A stretch of DNA of 64,000 bases from Capra hircus (taxonomy: Eukaryota > Chordata > Mammalia > Artiodactyla > Bovidae), in the NCBI RefSeq assembly GCF_001704415.2, contig NC_030836.1:22480001-22544000 (forward strand), written 5' to 3'. A program made the translations under genes and the position numbers. Shown piece after piece: positions 45,335 to 57,076 of the stretch. The notes under the pieces are model-generated. The model was not told the origin of the DNA. It did no database searches and was given only the letters and a program-made list of their open reading frames with translations. Each line of letters begins with the position of its first letter. Position 1 is the stretch's first letter.

Positions 45335-47112
45335 CAGTTCAGTTCAGTTCAGTCACTCAGTCGTGTCTGACTCTTTGCGACCCCATGAATTGCAGCATGC
45401 CAGGCCTCCCTGTCCGTCACCATCTCCCGGAGTTCACTCAGACACACGTGCATCGAGTCCGTGATTCCATCCAGCCATTTCATCCTCAGTCGTCCCCTTC
45501 TCCTCCTGCCTCCAATCCCTCCCAGCATCAGAGCTTTTTCCAAAGAGTGAACTCTTCTCATGAGGTGGCCAAAGTACTGGAGCTTCAGCTTTGGCATCAT
45601 TCCTTCCAAAGAAATCCCAGGGCTGATCTCCTTCAGAATGGACAGGTTGGATCTCCTTGCAGGCCAAGGGACTCTCAAGAGTCTTCTCCAACACCACATT
45701 TCAAACGCATCAATTCTTTGGCGCTCAGCGTTCTTCACAGTCCAACTCTCACATCCATGCATGACCACAGGAAAAACCATAGCCTTGGCTAGACGGACCT
45801 TAGTCGGCAAAGAAATGTCTCTGCTTTTGAATATACTATATAGGTTGGTCATAACTTTTCTGCCAAGAAGTAAGCGTCTTTTAATTTCATGGCTGCAGTC
45901 ACTGTCTGCAGTGATTTTGGAGACCAAAAAAATAAAGTCTGACACTGTTTCCACTGTTTCCCGATCGTTTTCCCATGAAGTGATGGGACCGGATGCCATG
46001 ATCTTCATTTTCTGAATGTTGAGCTTTAAGCCAACTTTTTCACTCTCCTCTTTCGCTTTCATCAAGAGGCTTTTTAGCTCCTCTTCACTTTCTGCCATAA
46101 GGGTGGTGTCATCTTCATATCTGAGGTTATTGATATTTCTCCCGGCAATCTTGATTCCAGTTTGTGTTTCTTCCAGTCCAGAGTTTCTCATGATGTACTC
46201 TGCATAGAAGTTAAATAAACAGGGTGACAATATACAGCCTTGATGGACTCCTTTTCCTATTTGGAACCAGCCTGTTGTTCCATGTCCAGTTATAACTGTT
46301 GCTCCCTGACCTGCATACAGATTTCTCAAGAGGCAGGTCAGGTGGTCTGGTATTTCCATCTCTTTCAGAATTTTCCACAGTTTATTGTGATCCACACAGT
46401 CAAAGGCTTTGGCATAGTCAATAAAGCAGAAATAGATGGTTTTCTGGAACTCTCTTGCTTTTCCATGATCCAGGGGATGTTGGCAATTTGATCTCTGGTA
46501 TCTCTGCCTTTTCTAAAGCCAGCTTGAACGTCAGGGAGTTCACGGTTCATGTATTGCTGAAGGCTGGCTTGGAGAATTTGGAGCATTACTTTACTAGCAT
46601 GTGAGAAGAGTGTAATTGTGTGGTAGTTTGAGCATTCTTTGGCATTGCCTTTCTTTGGGATTGGAATGAAAACTGACCTTTTCCAGTCCTGTGGCCACTG
46701 CTGAGTATTCCAAATTTGCTGGCATATTGAGTGCAGCACTTTCACAGCATCATCTTTCTGGATTTGAAATAGTTCAACTGGAATTCCATCACCTCCACTA
46801 GCTTTGTTCTTAGTGATGCTTTCCAAGACCCACTTGACTTCACATTCCAAGATGTCTGGTTCTAGATTAGTGAACACATCATCATGATTATCCAGGTCAT
46901 TAAGACCTTTTCTGTATAGGTCTTCCGTGTATTCCTGCCACCTTTTCTTAATATCTTCTGCTTCTGTTAGGTCCATACAATTTCTGTCCTTTATCGAGTC
47001 CATCTTTGCATGAAATGTTCCCTTGGTATCTCTAATTTTCTTGAAGAGATCTCTAGTCTTTTAAATTCTGTTGTTTTCCTCTATTTCTTTGCATTGATCA
47101 CTGAAGAAGAAA
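45335..47112 (-). pseudogene. BovB ORF relic, sense part of a 5'-inverted copy
   Basis: The largest BovB reading frame in the window: 45349-46395 stays open for 348 codons from the RT fingers (VDHNKLWKILKE, as MDHNKLW) to the C-terminus, with NLRYEDDTTLMAESEEE as the catalytic block. Ala to Glu in YxDD is the only change there, and both Asp are kept. A frameshift near 46370-46400 separates it from the linker/fingers frame 46365-47003 (212 codons). Upstream the linker continues to 47112, where the strand flips. No endonuclease on this strand. Inactive. Confidence 0.94.
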
Positions 47113-47623
47113 ATGCACTGGTCATAGCAAACATCCTCTTCCAACAACACAAGAGAGGACTCTGCACATGGACATCACCAGATAGTCAACACCAAAATCA
47201 GATTGATTATATTCTTTGCAGCCAAAGATGGAGAAGCTCTATACAGTCAACAGAAACGAGACCAGGAGCTGACTGTGGCTCAGATCATAAACTCCTGATT
47301 ACCAAATTCAGTCTCAAATTGAAGAAAGTAGGGAAAACCACTAGACCATTCAGGTATGACCTAAATCAAATCTCTTATGATTATACAGTGGCAGTGAGAA
47401 ATAGATTTAAGGGCCTAGATCTGATAGATAGTGTGCATGATGAACTATGGAGTGAGGTTCGTGACATTGTACAGGAGACAGGGATCAAGACCATCCCCAT
47501 GGAAAAGAAATGCAAAAAAGCAAAATGGCTGTCTGGGGAGGCCTTACAAATAGCTATGAAAAGAAGAGAGGCGAAAAGCAAAGGAGAAAAGGAAAGATAT
47601 AAGCATCTGAATGCAGAGTTCCA
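47113..47623 (+). mobile_element. BovB, inverted 5' part (endonuclease end and linker)
   Basis: + strand BovB starting in the endonuclease C-terminus (ENALVIANILFQQHKRG, CTWTSPD, QIDYILCSQ, and SDH near 47281) and running through the lysine-rich linker to HLNAEFQ at 47623. In BovB coordinates this ends about 30 bp before the point where the reverse segment stops, so a small part was lost at the join. Right TSD aagtccctttt at 47624-47634. Confidence 0.93.
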
Positions 47624-47777
47624 AAGTCCCTTTTAGAAGGACATAATACATTAAACATTGCCTTCATTTCCAAGTGAGATATGAATAGGAATAATATGCA
47701 TAAATAAATATGTAGAGATTATAAGATTACATGCAAAAAATTTTTATCACAAAAGTTTTAACACTTCATTTGGAAGT

Positions 47778-49586
47778 TCAGTTCAGTTCAGTCACTCAGT
47801 CGTGACCGACTCTTTGTGACCCCATAAATCACAGCACGCCAGGCCTTCCTGTTCATCACCATCTCCTGGAGTTCACTCAGACTCACGTCCATCGAGTCCA
47901 TGATGCCATCCAGCCATCTCATCCTTGGTCGTCCCCTTCTCCTCCTGCCCCCAATCCCTCCCAGCATCAGAGTTTTTTCCAATGAGTCAACTCTTCCCAT
48001 GAGGTGGCCAAAGTACTGGAGCTTCAGCTTTATCATCATTCCTTCCAAAGAAATCCCAGGGCTGATCTCCTTCAGAATGGGCTGGTTGGATCTCCTTGCA
48101 GTCTAAGGGACTCTCAAGAGTCTTCTCCAACACCACAGTTCAAAAGCATCAATTCTTCGGCACTCAGCCTTCTTCACAGTCCAACTATTACATCCATGCA
48201 TGACCACAGGAAAAACCATAGCCTTGACTAGACGGACTTTAGTCGGCAAAGTAATGTCTCTGCTTTTGAATATGCTATCTAGGTTGGTCATAACTTTTCT
48301 TCCAAGGAGTAAGTGTCTTTTAATTTCATAGCTGCAGTCTCCATCTGCAGTGATTCTGGGGCCCTAAAAAATAAAGTCTGACACTGTTTCCACTGTTTCC
48401 CCATCTATTTCCCATGAAGTGATGGGACTGGATGCCATGATCTTCATTTTCTGAATGTTGAGCTTTAAGCCAACTTTTTCGCTCTCCTCTTTAACTTTCA
48501 TCAGGAGGCTTTTTAGCTCTTCTTTACTTTCTTCCATAAGGGTGGTGTCATTTGCATCTCTGAGGTTATTGATATTTCTCCTGGCAATCTTGATTCCAGC
48601 TTTTGTTTTTTCCAGTCCAGTGTTTCTCATGATGTACTCTGCATGGAAGCTAAATAAGCAGGGTGACAATATACAGCCTTGACGTACTCCTTTTCCTATT
48701 TGGAACTAGCCTGTTGTTCCATGTCCAGTTCTAACTGTTGCTCCCTGACCTGCATACAGATTTCTCAAGAGGCAGGTCAAGTAGTCTGGTATTCCCATCT
48801 CTTTCAGAATTTTCCACAGTTTATTGTGTTCCACACAGTCAAAGGCTTTGGCATAGTCAATAAAGCAGAAATAGATGTTTTTCTGGAACTCTCTTGCTTT
48901 TTCCGTGATCCAGCAAATGTTGGCAATTTAATCTCTGGTTCCTCTGCCTTTTCTAAAACCAGCTTGAACATCAGGGAGTTCACGGTTCATGTATTGCTGA
49001 AGGCTGGCTTGGAGAATTTGGAGCATTACTTTACTAGCATGTGAGATGAGTGCAATTGTGTGGTAGTTTGAGCATTCTTTGGCATTGCCTTTCTTTGGGA
49101 TTGGAATGAAAACTGACCTTTTCCAGTCCTGTGGCCACTGCTGAGTTTTCCAAATTTGCTGCTATATTGAGTGCAGCACTTTGATGGCATCATCTTTCAG
49201 GATTTGAAATAGCTCAACTGGCATGCCGTCACCTCCACGAGCTTTGTTCATAGTGATACTTTCTAAGGACCACTTGACTTCACATTCCAAGATGTCTGGT
49301 TCTAGATTAGTGATCACATCATCATGACTATCTGGGTCATGAAGATCTTTTTTGTACAGTTCTTCCGTGTATTCCTGCCACCTCTTCTTAATATCTTCTG
49401 CTTCTGTTAGGTCCATACCATTTCTGTCCTTTATCGAGTCCATCTTTGCATGAAATGTTCCCTTGGTATCTCTAATTTTCTTGAAGAGATCTCTAGTCTT
49501 TCCCAGTCTGTTGTTTTCCTCTATTTCTTTGCATTGATCTCTGAAGAAGGCTTTCTTATCTCTTCTTGCTATTCTTTGGAACTCTG
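47778..49586 (-). mobile_element. BovB LINE, 5'-truncated, long
   Basis: 1.8 kb in reverse, 3' tail at 47778 to the linker near 49586. Frames: C-terminus 47788-48048, RT 48364-48669 with the catalytic block mutated to DAND, linker 49162-49443. Stops and small indels divide them. TSD catttggaagt at 47767-47777 and cattaggaagt at 49587-49597 (one mismatch). It lies 150 bp from the right end of the previous BovB, in the same main orientation. Confidence 0.94.
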
Positions 49587-49597
49587 CATTAGGAAGT

Positions 49598-50018
49598 ACT
49601 TGGTCTTATATTAGCTAATGCCACTGATCAATATCTCTTTGGAAATTGGTGATGAGTGATAAAGAAAATAACTTAAATTTAAAAGATAATACAGTATTGT
49701 AAAGTGAAATAAAGTAAAACAAAAAAAATTATATTATCAACATAGCTGAAATATTAAAAAAAAAAAAGATATTCTTGGGAGGTAAAGGGGTAATGATACA
49801 TTGAAGTGACCTGGGATCTTGTTAGATATCTAGACATTAGGGAAGACTGTTGATGTGAAAATGAATGGGCATTGGAGGGGAGAAGGAACAGGATTGGTGG
49901 AAGATTCTAGTCTGGGACTCAAGAAATTTGTGTTTTAATCTTCCCAAAGCTTCCTGCCTGTAAGTACAACAATCTTAGATAAGTTATATTTCTTTATGAC
50001 TTAGTACTATTATCTATC
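49598..50018. other. No gene; possible MIR at the right
   Basis: AT-rich; 49906-50018 (tagtctgggactcaagaaat, cttagataagttatatttct) resembles a MIR. The A run at 49756-49767 is isolated. Confidence 0.4.
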
Positions 50019-50019
50019 A

Positions 50020-50093
50020 GGGAAGGCAATGGTGTCCCACTCCAGTATTCTTGCCTGGAAAATCCCATGGACGGAGGAGCCTGGTGGGCTATG
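50020..50093 (+). mobile_element. Bov-tA/Bov-A SINE fragment
   Basis: 74 bp from the middle of the SINE: gtcccactccagtattcttg to gaggagcctggtgggcta. Both ends are missing. Confidence 0.8.
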
Positions 50094-50333
50094 TAGCAAG
50101 AACAATAAGATCTGTTTACCACACATTGTGAAATAAATTCAAATGTTTCATCTTGTGAAACAATGGATGGGAATATGCTTTGTTGACTATTGAATGTTTC
50201 TTTATCCTAGGGTTTCCTTAATTACTTTTATTCAAACAAATTCTCCTTAATATAACAATATAGATACCCCCATTACTCTGTGTAGAGGACCTCTAAATTT
50301 GTTCTCATTAGACATGACTTTAAAATCTGATCC

Positions 50334-50423
50334 ACCCTTGGCGGATTCATGTTGATGTATGGCAAAACCAATACAGTATTGTAAAGTAAAATAAAGTAAA
50401 ATAATAATAATAATAAATAAAAT
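50334..50423 (+). mobile_element. L1-BT-like 3' end, 90-bp insertion
   Basis: ttggcggattcatgttgatg, ggcaaaaccaatacagtatt, then a (TAA)n-like A-rich tail. Perfect 12-bp TSD aaaatctgatcc at 50322-50333 and 50424-50435. Confidence 0.92.
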
Positions 50424-50519
50424 AAAATCTGATCCTAATGTTAAATGTCTCAAATTGGTAATTGGTTAACTCAAGAGAACATTATCCTCTTATATCTCCT
50501 AGTTAGTTCTGTAGAAGAA

Positions 50520-50622
50520 TTTTTTTTTTGCCTTTTAAAAAAATTTTACTTTATTTTACTTTGCAATACTGTATTGGTTTTTCCATACATCAACATGAAT
50601 CCGCCATGGGTGTACATGAGTT
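50520..50622 (-). mobile_element. L1-BT-like 3' end
   Basis: Reverse counterpart of the previous entry (T run, then aatactgtattggtttttcc and aacatgaatccgccatgggt), 100 bp away and able to pair with it. No clear TSD. Confidence 0.88.
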
Positions 50623-50664
50623 GTAAAAGTCTTTTAAAATTCACTACAAGTAAGTCAGATAATG

Positions 50665-50800
50665 CTTATTTACATTTTACACATGGGGAAAATAATGTTC
50701 AGATAAGGTAAGCTACTGATAATCACACAGCTGATAAATGGTTGATTTATGTTCCATCAATCTCGCTGTAAATCATTATCTCCCCACTGCTCTATAAAGC
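50665..50800 (-). repeat. MIR SINE
   Basis: ttttacacatggggaaaata, taatcacacagctgataaat and ttatctccccactgctctat are MIR in reverse. Confidence 0.75.
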
Positions 50801-51009
50801 AGAGGTAGTATAGCTTCCACCAGAGTGCCGTCTTTACTCAAATTATCTTGAGCAAAAATACATGGGACAAAATAGAACTTGCAAAGATTACTAATATTAA
50901 AATTAAGAAACTGATAAAAAAATAAATATTTTACATGTTTAAAAAATAGAATAAAAGACTAAAATAAAGTTTCAGCACAAAATTTTAAAAGACCCATGTA
51001 GGCAGGCAA

Positions 51010-51540
51010 TACACTAATCAAATGACCAGATTAATAGTGTTACTCATAAGATGTCAATATCATATCTCCCCTGATAAAAATTGAGATCATAATATCATTT
51101 CTTAGTATTCTCGCCAAAAATGTGCAACACAATCTAACACCAGAGAAATCTAAATTAAAGACATCCTACAAAATAACTGACCAGTATTCTTTAAAAATGT
51201 CAGGTCATAAAAGACCAAAAAAAAGAAAAAACCTGACAAGCTGTCAGAGATTAGAGGATACTAAGAATAAATTAAAACTAAATGCTTTGTGGCATCTCAG
51301 AATGGATCTTGGACCATAAAAGGGACATTAGCAGAAATGCTAGTTAAATAAATCTGAATAAGGTCTATAAGTTTGTTAAGAGCTGTGTATTAATGTGAAT
51401 TTCCTACTTTTAATAATTATACCGCTGATAAGATATTAACTTGAGGGGAAGCAGGGTAAAAATTATATGAGAACTCTGTGTGTCAGCTTTGTAGCATTTC
51501 TTTAAACCTAAAATTATTTCATGTAAAATTTAAGAAAAAC
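51010..51540 (+). mobile_element. Old L1 (L1M-type) 3' UTR
   Basis: tctttaaaaatgtcaggtca, gacaagctgtcagagattag, gaatggatcttggaccataa and gaatttcctacttttaataa match old L1 3' UTR in order. The 65-codon frame at 51122-51319 is part of it. Confidence 0.65.
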
Positions 51541-52099
51541 TTTAAAAATATGTCAAAAATTTATCAAATATAGTTTTGAGCAATGAAAAACATTGTATAT
51601 GAAATGAAAAACTCACTGGACCCACAATCATTGTTTGCTGCACTTAAAGTATGTTCATTTATTCTTTGTAATTTTTACTTAAGAACAAATAAGAAACCTA
51701 TAAATAAATATTAAATTTGAATTAGTGATCTGCAGGACAGAGTATTTAGGTAGAAGTTCATTTATGTCTGTAACTTTCTTAGTAACACATATATAGAAAA
51801 TAAGATGATGGCTCAATGAATAGAATAGTAGAAACGTGACAGTGTAAATATGGCAAAAAGTTAACAGTAGAATCTAATTTTGGGTATGTGGGTTTTCACT
51901 ATAAAATTCTCACAATTTGTGGAAGCTTGAGAATATTTATAATAAAATGTTGGGAAAAGAAAGGATAGTTTAAATAAGAAATTAGTTTAAAAGTCTGAAT
52001 ACAGTTTCAATAAAAGAAAAGTTTAAAGAAAAACTATACATACCTGAAAAGATAAATATATAAAATCATGAAAGATAGATTAATATACATAGAGGGCAG
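51541..52099. other. AT-rich, nothing recognised
   Basis: May be more old L1, since 52100 on is L1-like. No supportable feature. Confidence 0.4.
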
Positions 52100-52615
52100 A
52101 CTAAGTCTAATGTATATCTAACTAGAATTCTGAAAGAAGAGATAATTGGGTACAAGCAATAGTTGAAGAGACTGGAAAAAAAATTTTTCCAGAACTGATG
52201 ATGGAAACGAATCCAGATTATATCCCACATTGAAGACCAGTGAATCACTAGTAGAATTAAACAAAGAATGAAAGGAAAGAAAGCTAATTACACACCCTAG
52301 TGAAGCTTCAGAAAACAAAGAAAAAGAGTAGATCTCAAAAAAGCAGTCAGGGATTTAAAACAACAAAAACTTGAATGAAACAAAACAAGAAACAAGAAAA
52401 CAAAATCACCCTCGAAGGATTGACTTAGAGTGAGAGCTGGCTTCTCAATAGAGAGAATGAATGCCAGAATAATACTTTCAGTGTGTTGAGAGAGTTTATT
52501 TTATTTTATTTTATTTACATTTATTTATTCATTTTTTGTCCTCAGCAAAAAACGTGTTTCAAGAGTAAGAGCAAAATAAAGACTTTTCAGATAAGGGAAA
52601 CCTGAGGACATTTGG
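52100..52615 (+). mobile_element. Old L1 (L1M-type), end of ORF2/3' UTR
   Basis: gagctggcttctcaatagag, agaataatactttcagtgtg and, after a (TTTTA)n tract at about 52496-52540, gagcaaaataaagacttttc: the usual order in old L1 3' regions. Confidence 0.65.
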
Positions 52616-52627
52616 TCTGGTTAACTA

Positions 52628-53200
52628 TTGGTGCATAATAAATTATCCCAAACCACAGTGACTTAAGAAAGACAGCCATTTGATTATATAACATAGTTTT
52701 CATAGGTCAGGAATTGGATATGGCTAGAATGATTCTTCTGCTATTCAAGAATCAAATAGGGCCAGCTGGTGATATTAACGTTGTGGCTGGGCAGGTCTGA
52801 AGGGTTCAGAATACTGCTGACATGTTCCTGATGGTTTTAGTGTAGGAGCAGAGCTGGAAAGCTGAGATTAGCCAGACCGCACCTCTCTCCATGTAATCCT
52901 CCAGCCCTCTCTATGTGGTCTCTCTGGCAGGGCAGGCATGTCAAGTCAGCATAGAGCTCTCAGAGACCATGGCACAAAGAAGGCTCCAGCTCTCAAACAC
53001 ACCCAAAACTGGCGTGGTTATCACTTCTACCACAATCCACTGAACATAGCTGTCAGAGGCCAGCCCAGGTCCAAGTGAGAAAAATTAACTCCATTTCTCC
53101 ACAGGAGGAATATGGAAGAATTTGCAGTCATTTCCATTTCTCCAGTGACTTCAATCAGACACAACTTGATTCCAAATGTAAAGTCAAAGCTGCAAAATGT
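52628..53200 (-). repeat. Old MaLR-type LTR
   Basis: ggtgcataataaattatccc, cacagtgacttaagaaagac and further blocks (ccatgtaatcctccagccct, gaggaatatggaagaatttg) fit a MaLR-type LTR in reverse. Family name tentative. Confidence 0.5.
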
Positions 53201-54189
53201 GATCCTGTTCAGAGAAACCAGTAAAATCTCGGTAAATCTCAGTAAGCATCCACGATATGAAACAATAATAGTGTTGTCATGCTTGTAAAAAGGAAAAGGA
53301 GAAAAAAACTAAAACATACAACAAAAAGAATATATGAGTAGGCAGAGGATGAAAAGAATTTAAATATTCAGGAGGTCTTTGTATTATTCAAAAGAAATAA
53401 AAAGGTGTTGATTAACCTAAATAGGTTTTCATAAAGGAAGTGTGCATATGTGAAAAGCTTCAGGGTAACTCCTAGAATATTAGAAGTAGACTACATAGCT
53501 CTTGATCAGTAGAGGAAAAAAAGACAGAAGAAATTGTATTAATGCAAGAGAAAGAAATAAAAGTGAAAATTACATAAATGGATCTAATAGAAAACAGAAA
53601 GGAAGATGAAAAACAAATCCACCTATGTCAGTATTTATAATAAATACACACAAATTGTTTTTTAATCTAACTATACATTGTTCATAAGAAACACAAGTAA
53701 ACAATAATACAAATAATTAAATATATACAGAAAATTTAATTTCCCTGTGATGTATACAGCTTAAAAATACAATTTACAAAAAATATACAATTTACATTAA
53801 TAAATAATAAAGTTTTAAAAAATAAATCCAATATAAATTGAGCAAAATATTTACAGGGTAACACTATACATTTTTAGTGAAAGACTTAAGACCTCCAATT
53901 ATTTATTGGAGATCTTTACCACATTCTTCAGCTGAAGGTAAAACTTTCCCAAAGTGATTGTTAAATTCTATGTAATCCCAATAAAAAAAATCCCAAGAGA
54001 TTTGTTATTTGTTTTTAACTTTGTAGGTGATCCTAATATTTACATTAATGATCAAAGGGCCAGGAAAAATCAAAGGACTCTTGAAGAAGAAGGAAGAGGT
54101 CATGGTTCAGAAGGCTAATCCTTCCAAATATCACAACTTATAAAACTTTACAAGGTATGTCAATATGATATTGGCATTGAAATAGGCAA
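53201..54189. other. AT-rich, probably old L1, no gene
   Basis: A-rich + strand; 53290-53760 has the look of old L1 3' UTR but I cannot match it block by block. No coding frame. Confidence 0.4.
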
Positions 54190-54200
54190 AACCACTATCA

Positions 54201-54327
54201 GTTCAGTTCAGTTGCTCAGTCATGTCTGACTGTGACCCCATGGACTGCAGCAGGCCAGGCTTTCCTATCCATCAACAACTCCTGGAGCTTGCCCAAACTC
54301 ATGTCCATTGAGTTGGTGATGCTGTCC
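54201..54327 (-). mobile_element. BovB 3' end, short insertion
   Basis: 127 bp in reverse. Perfect 11-bp TSD aaccactatca at 54190-54200 and 54328-54338. Confidence 0.93.
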
Positions 54328-54586
54328 AACCACTATCAATGGAACCCAAACGCAGATGGAAACTTGCTTTGTAGCTGGCAGGAACCATAAGGTAGCAGTA
54401 GAGCTCCTAATGCTCTGGCTTGAAGAGATCTGGGAGTGCTGGCTCCATCAGTTCTTCTTATCACCATTGGCTGAACCAAAGATGAGGCCAGGAAATTTTG
54501 TATACTCCTGAAAAGACCCTTCTAACACTGCTCACTATCATTCATATTCTCAGTATCGAGAAAGTGAGTATAACAGAAACTGTCCT

Positions 54587-55171
54587 CAGTTCAGTTCAGT
54601 CACACAGTCATGTCTGACTCTGCAATCCCATGGACTGCAGCACACCAGATTTCCCATCTGTCATCAACTCCTTGAGCTTCCTCAAACTCATGTCCATCGA
54701 GTTGGTGATGCCATCCAATCATCTCATCCTCTGTCGTCCCCTTCTCCTCCTGCCTTCAATCTTTCCCAGGTTCAGGGTCTTTTGTAATGAGTCAGTTCTT
54801 CACATCAGGTGGCCAAAGTATTGGAGTTTCAGCTTTAGCATCAGTCTTTCCAATGAATATTCAGGACTGATCTCCTTTAGGATTAATTGGTTTGAACTCC
54901 TTGCAATCCAAGGGATTCTCAAGAGTTTTCTCCAATGTCACAGTCCAAAAGCATCAATTCTTCAGTGCTCAGCTTTTCTCATGGTCCAACTCTCACATCC
55001 ATACATGACTACTGGAAAAATCAAAGCTTTGACTAGACAGAAAGCTGTCAACAAAGTAATGTCTCTGCTTTTTCATAACTTGTCTAGGTTGGTCATAACT
55101 TTTTTCAAAGGAGCAAGCATCTTTTAATTTCATGGCTGCAGTGATTGTGGAGCCCAAGAGAAATGAAGTCC
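54587..55171 (-). mobile_element. BovB 3' part, left half of a head-to-head pair
   Basis: Reverse BovB from its tail to the RT region after the palm, with a small deletion near 55140. At 55172 it abuts a + strand BovB, 5' ends facing each other. The 165-codon + frame at 54630-55127 is antisense and not a gene. Confidence 0.93.
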
Positions 55172-55172
55172 T

Positions 55173-55950
55173 AGATGACACCACCCTTACGGCAGAAAGT
55201 GAAGAGGAACTAAAAAGCCTCTTGATGAAAGTAAATGAGGAGAGTGAAAAAGTTGGCTTAAAGCTCAACATTCAGAAAACGAAGATCATGGCATCCGGTC
55301 CCATCACTCCATGGGAAATAGATGGGGAAACAGTGGAAACAGTGTCAGACTTTATTTTTTTGGGTTCCAAAATCACTGCAGATGGTGATTGCAGCCATGA
55401 AATTAAAAGACGCTTACTCCTTGGAAGAAAAGTTATGAGCAACCTAGATGGCATATTCAAAAGCAGAGACATTACTTTGCCGACTAAGGTCCGTCTAGTC
55501 AAGGCTATGGTTTTTCCTGTGGTCATGTATGGATGTGAGAGTTGGACTGTGAAGAAGGCTGAGCGCCAAAGAACTGATGCTTTTGAACTGTGGTGTTGGA
55601 GAAGACTCAAGAGTCACTTGGACTGCAAGGAGGTCTAACCAGTCCATTCTGAAGGAGATCAGCCCTGGGATTTCTTTGGAAGGAATGATACTAAAGCTGA
55701 AATTCCAGTACTTTGGCCACCTCATGTGAAGAGTTGACTCATTGGAAAAGACTTTGATGCTGGGAGGGATTGGGGGTAGGAGGAGAAGGAGACGACCCAG
55801 GATGAGATGGCTGGATGGCATCACTGACTCGATGGATGTGACTCTGAGTGAACTTTGGGAGTTGGTGATGGACAGGGAGGCCTGGCGTGCTGTGATTCCT
55901 GGGGTTGCAAGGAGTCAGACACGATTGAGCGACTGAACTGAACTGAACTG
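55173..55950 (+). mobile_element. BovB 3' part, right half of a head-to-head pair
   Basis: Starts at the second half of the YADD block (DDTTLTAESEEEL) and runs to the actga tail at 55950. The frame 55132-55638 is open for 168 codons through SKITADGDCSHEIKRRLLLG and CESWTVKKAERQR, with a stop near 55636. Both BovBs in this pair keep their own 3' tail, so this is not a simple 5' inversion. Confidence 0.93.
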
Positions 55951-56036
55951 AGATGTCCAAAAAGAGGAGCCATTTAATACAGAGAAATGCTTACCAAAAA
56001 TTTAGCAGAATTGGAAGTCAAATTCTGAAGTTGTGA

Positions 56037-56037
<1 letters not shown>

Positions 56038-56079
<42 letters not shown>
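56038..56079. repeat. (CA)21 microsatellite
   Basis: Uninterrupted CA dinucleotides, 42 bp; likely length-polymorphic. Confidence 0.97.
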
Positions 56080-56081
<2 letters not shown>

Positions 56082-56809
56082 TCAAAAACAAAAAAACTTG
56101 CTCATCCTGAATCATTAGCCATCATGTTTAATGGTACTAACTATCCAGCTGCTCAGGCTAAAATTCTCAAAGTCATCCTTCTTTTCTCCCTTTCTGACCT
56201 CACATCACATCTACTAACAACAACCTGTTGGCCAACTTTTAAAATTTATCCAGATTCCAACTTATTCTCACCACATCCTCTGTTACCTCCCTGGTTTAAG
56301 GGGTTTAGCTTTTGGCCTTGAACAGGCTGTAGTCTCTACTGCTGTCCATCCCACCAACACGTGTTCTCAACACAGCAGCCAGAGATTTGTACTCCAGCCT
56401 GTGTAGGTTTGAACTGCTCTGCCCCCTTGAAACCTAATTTACCATGTCATTTAAGTTGGCCAGTGAAATGAGAATGGAAACGACGGTGTGGTCACTTCTA
56501 GATGCATGGGCTGTCTAGTGGTGGGTGCTTGGTTTGACTAGTTTTTGTTTTTCTCACTGTGATAGGCACTAGTAGCACTCCCAGTAGTAGCTACTCCACC
56601 AACCTGGGTCCTGAGTGAGAATGTGGTCACAGCGCCCAGCTGCCTTGCAATGAGTGTAACATGGGCAAGAGTTAAGCATCCATGATGTGAGGCCACTGAG
56701 AACATGTGGTTATTTATTGCTAAATAACAATATACCTGATTGATTCTAATTGTTTGATACAGTGATCTTTTGACCATTGATTGATACAATGAACCTTTCA
56801 GAAAGGTAG
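56080..56809. other. Old repeat-like sequence, no gene
   Basis: 56100-56410 (aaagtcatccttcttttctc, ctcaacacagcagccagaga) resembles a common ancient mammalian repeat. 56440-56780 resembles a MaLR LTR end (caacctgggtcctgagtgag, gaggccactgagaacatgtg). Both too diverged to name. Confidence 0.4.
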
Positions 56810-56918
56810 AGGCTATACTCAGAAGCTAGTATTAGAGAAAAGATTGAAAGAAAGTTATGGAACAACTCATGTGAATAGCTGGGGCAGGGGGTATATTTCA
56901 GATAAAGGGAAGAACAAG
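56810..56918 (+). repeat. Inverted duplication, left arm
   Basis: 109 bp; its reverse complement is at 57077-57185 with 5 mismatches (about 95% identity by my count) and no indel. Spacer 56919-57076. The similarity starts and stops sharply at both arm ends. Confidence 0.93.
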
Positions 56919-57076
56919 TGGAAAATCCTTGAGGCAGAAGCATGCCTGGTGTGTTCAGAAGATCAGTCTGGAAAGTGTAATCAAGCAGAAGTTAAAAGAT
57001 GAGTTCAGAGAGGGAACATGAAGCCAAGTTTGTCGGACAAGAAGCCTTTTAAGTATAACGTAAAAAGGACTTTTTA

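Noticed and set aside
54201..55950. Regularly repeated BovB-tail pentamers as a CRISPR or satellite array
   Set aside because: The pentamer runs are the variable 3' tails of separate BovB copies; there is no repeat-spacer structure and the genome is mammalian.
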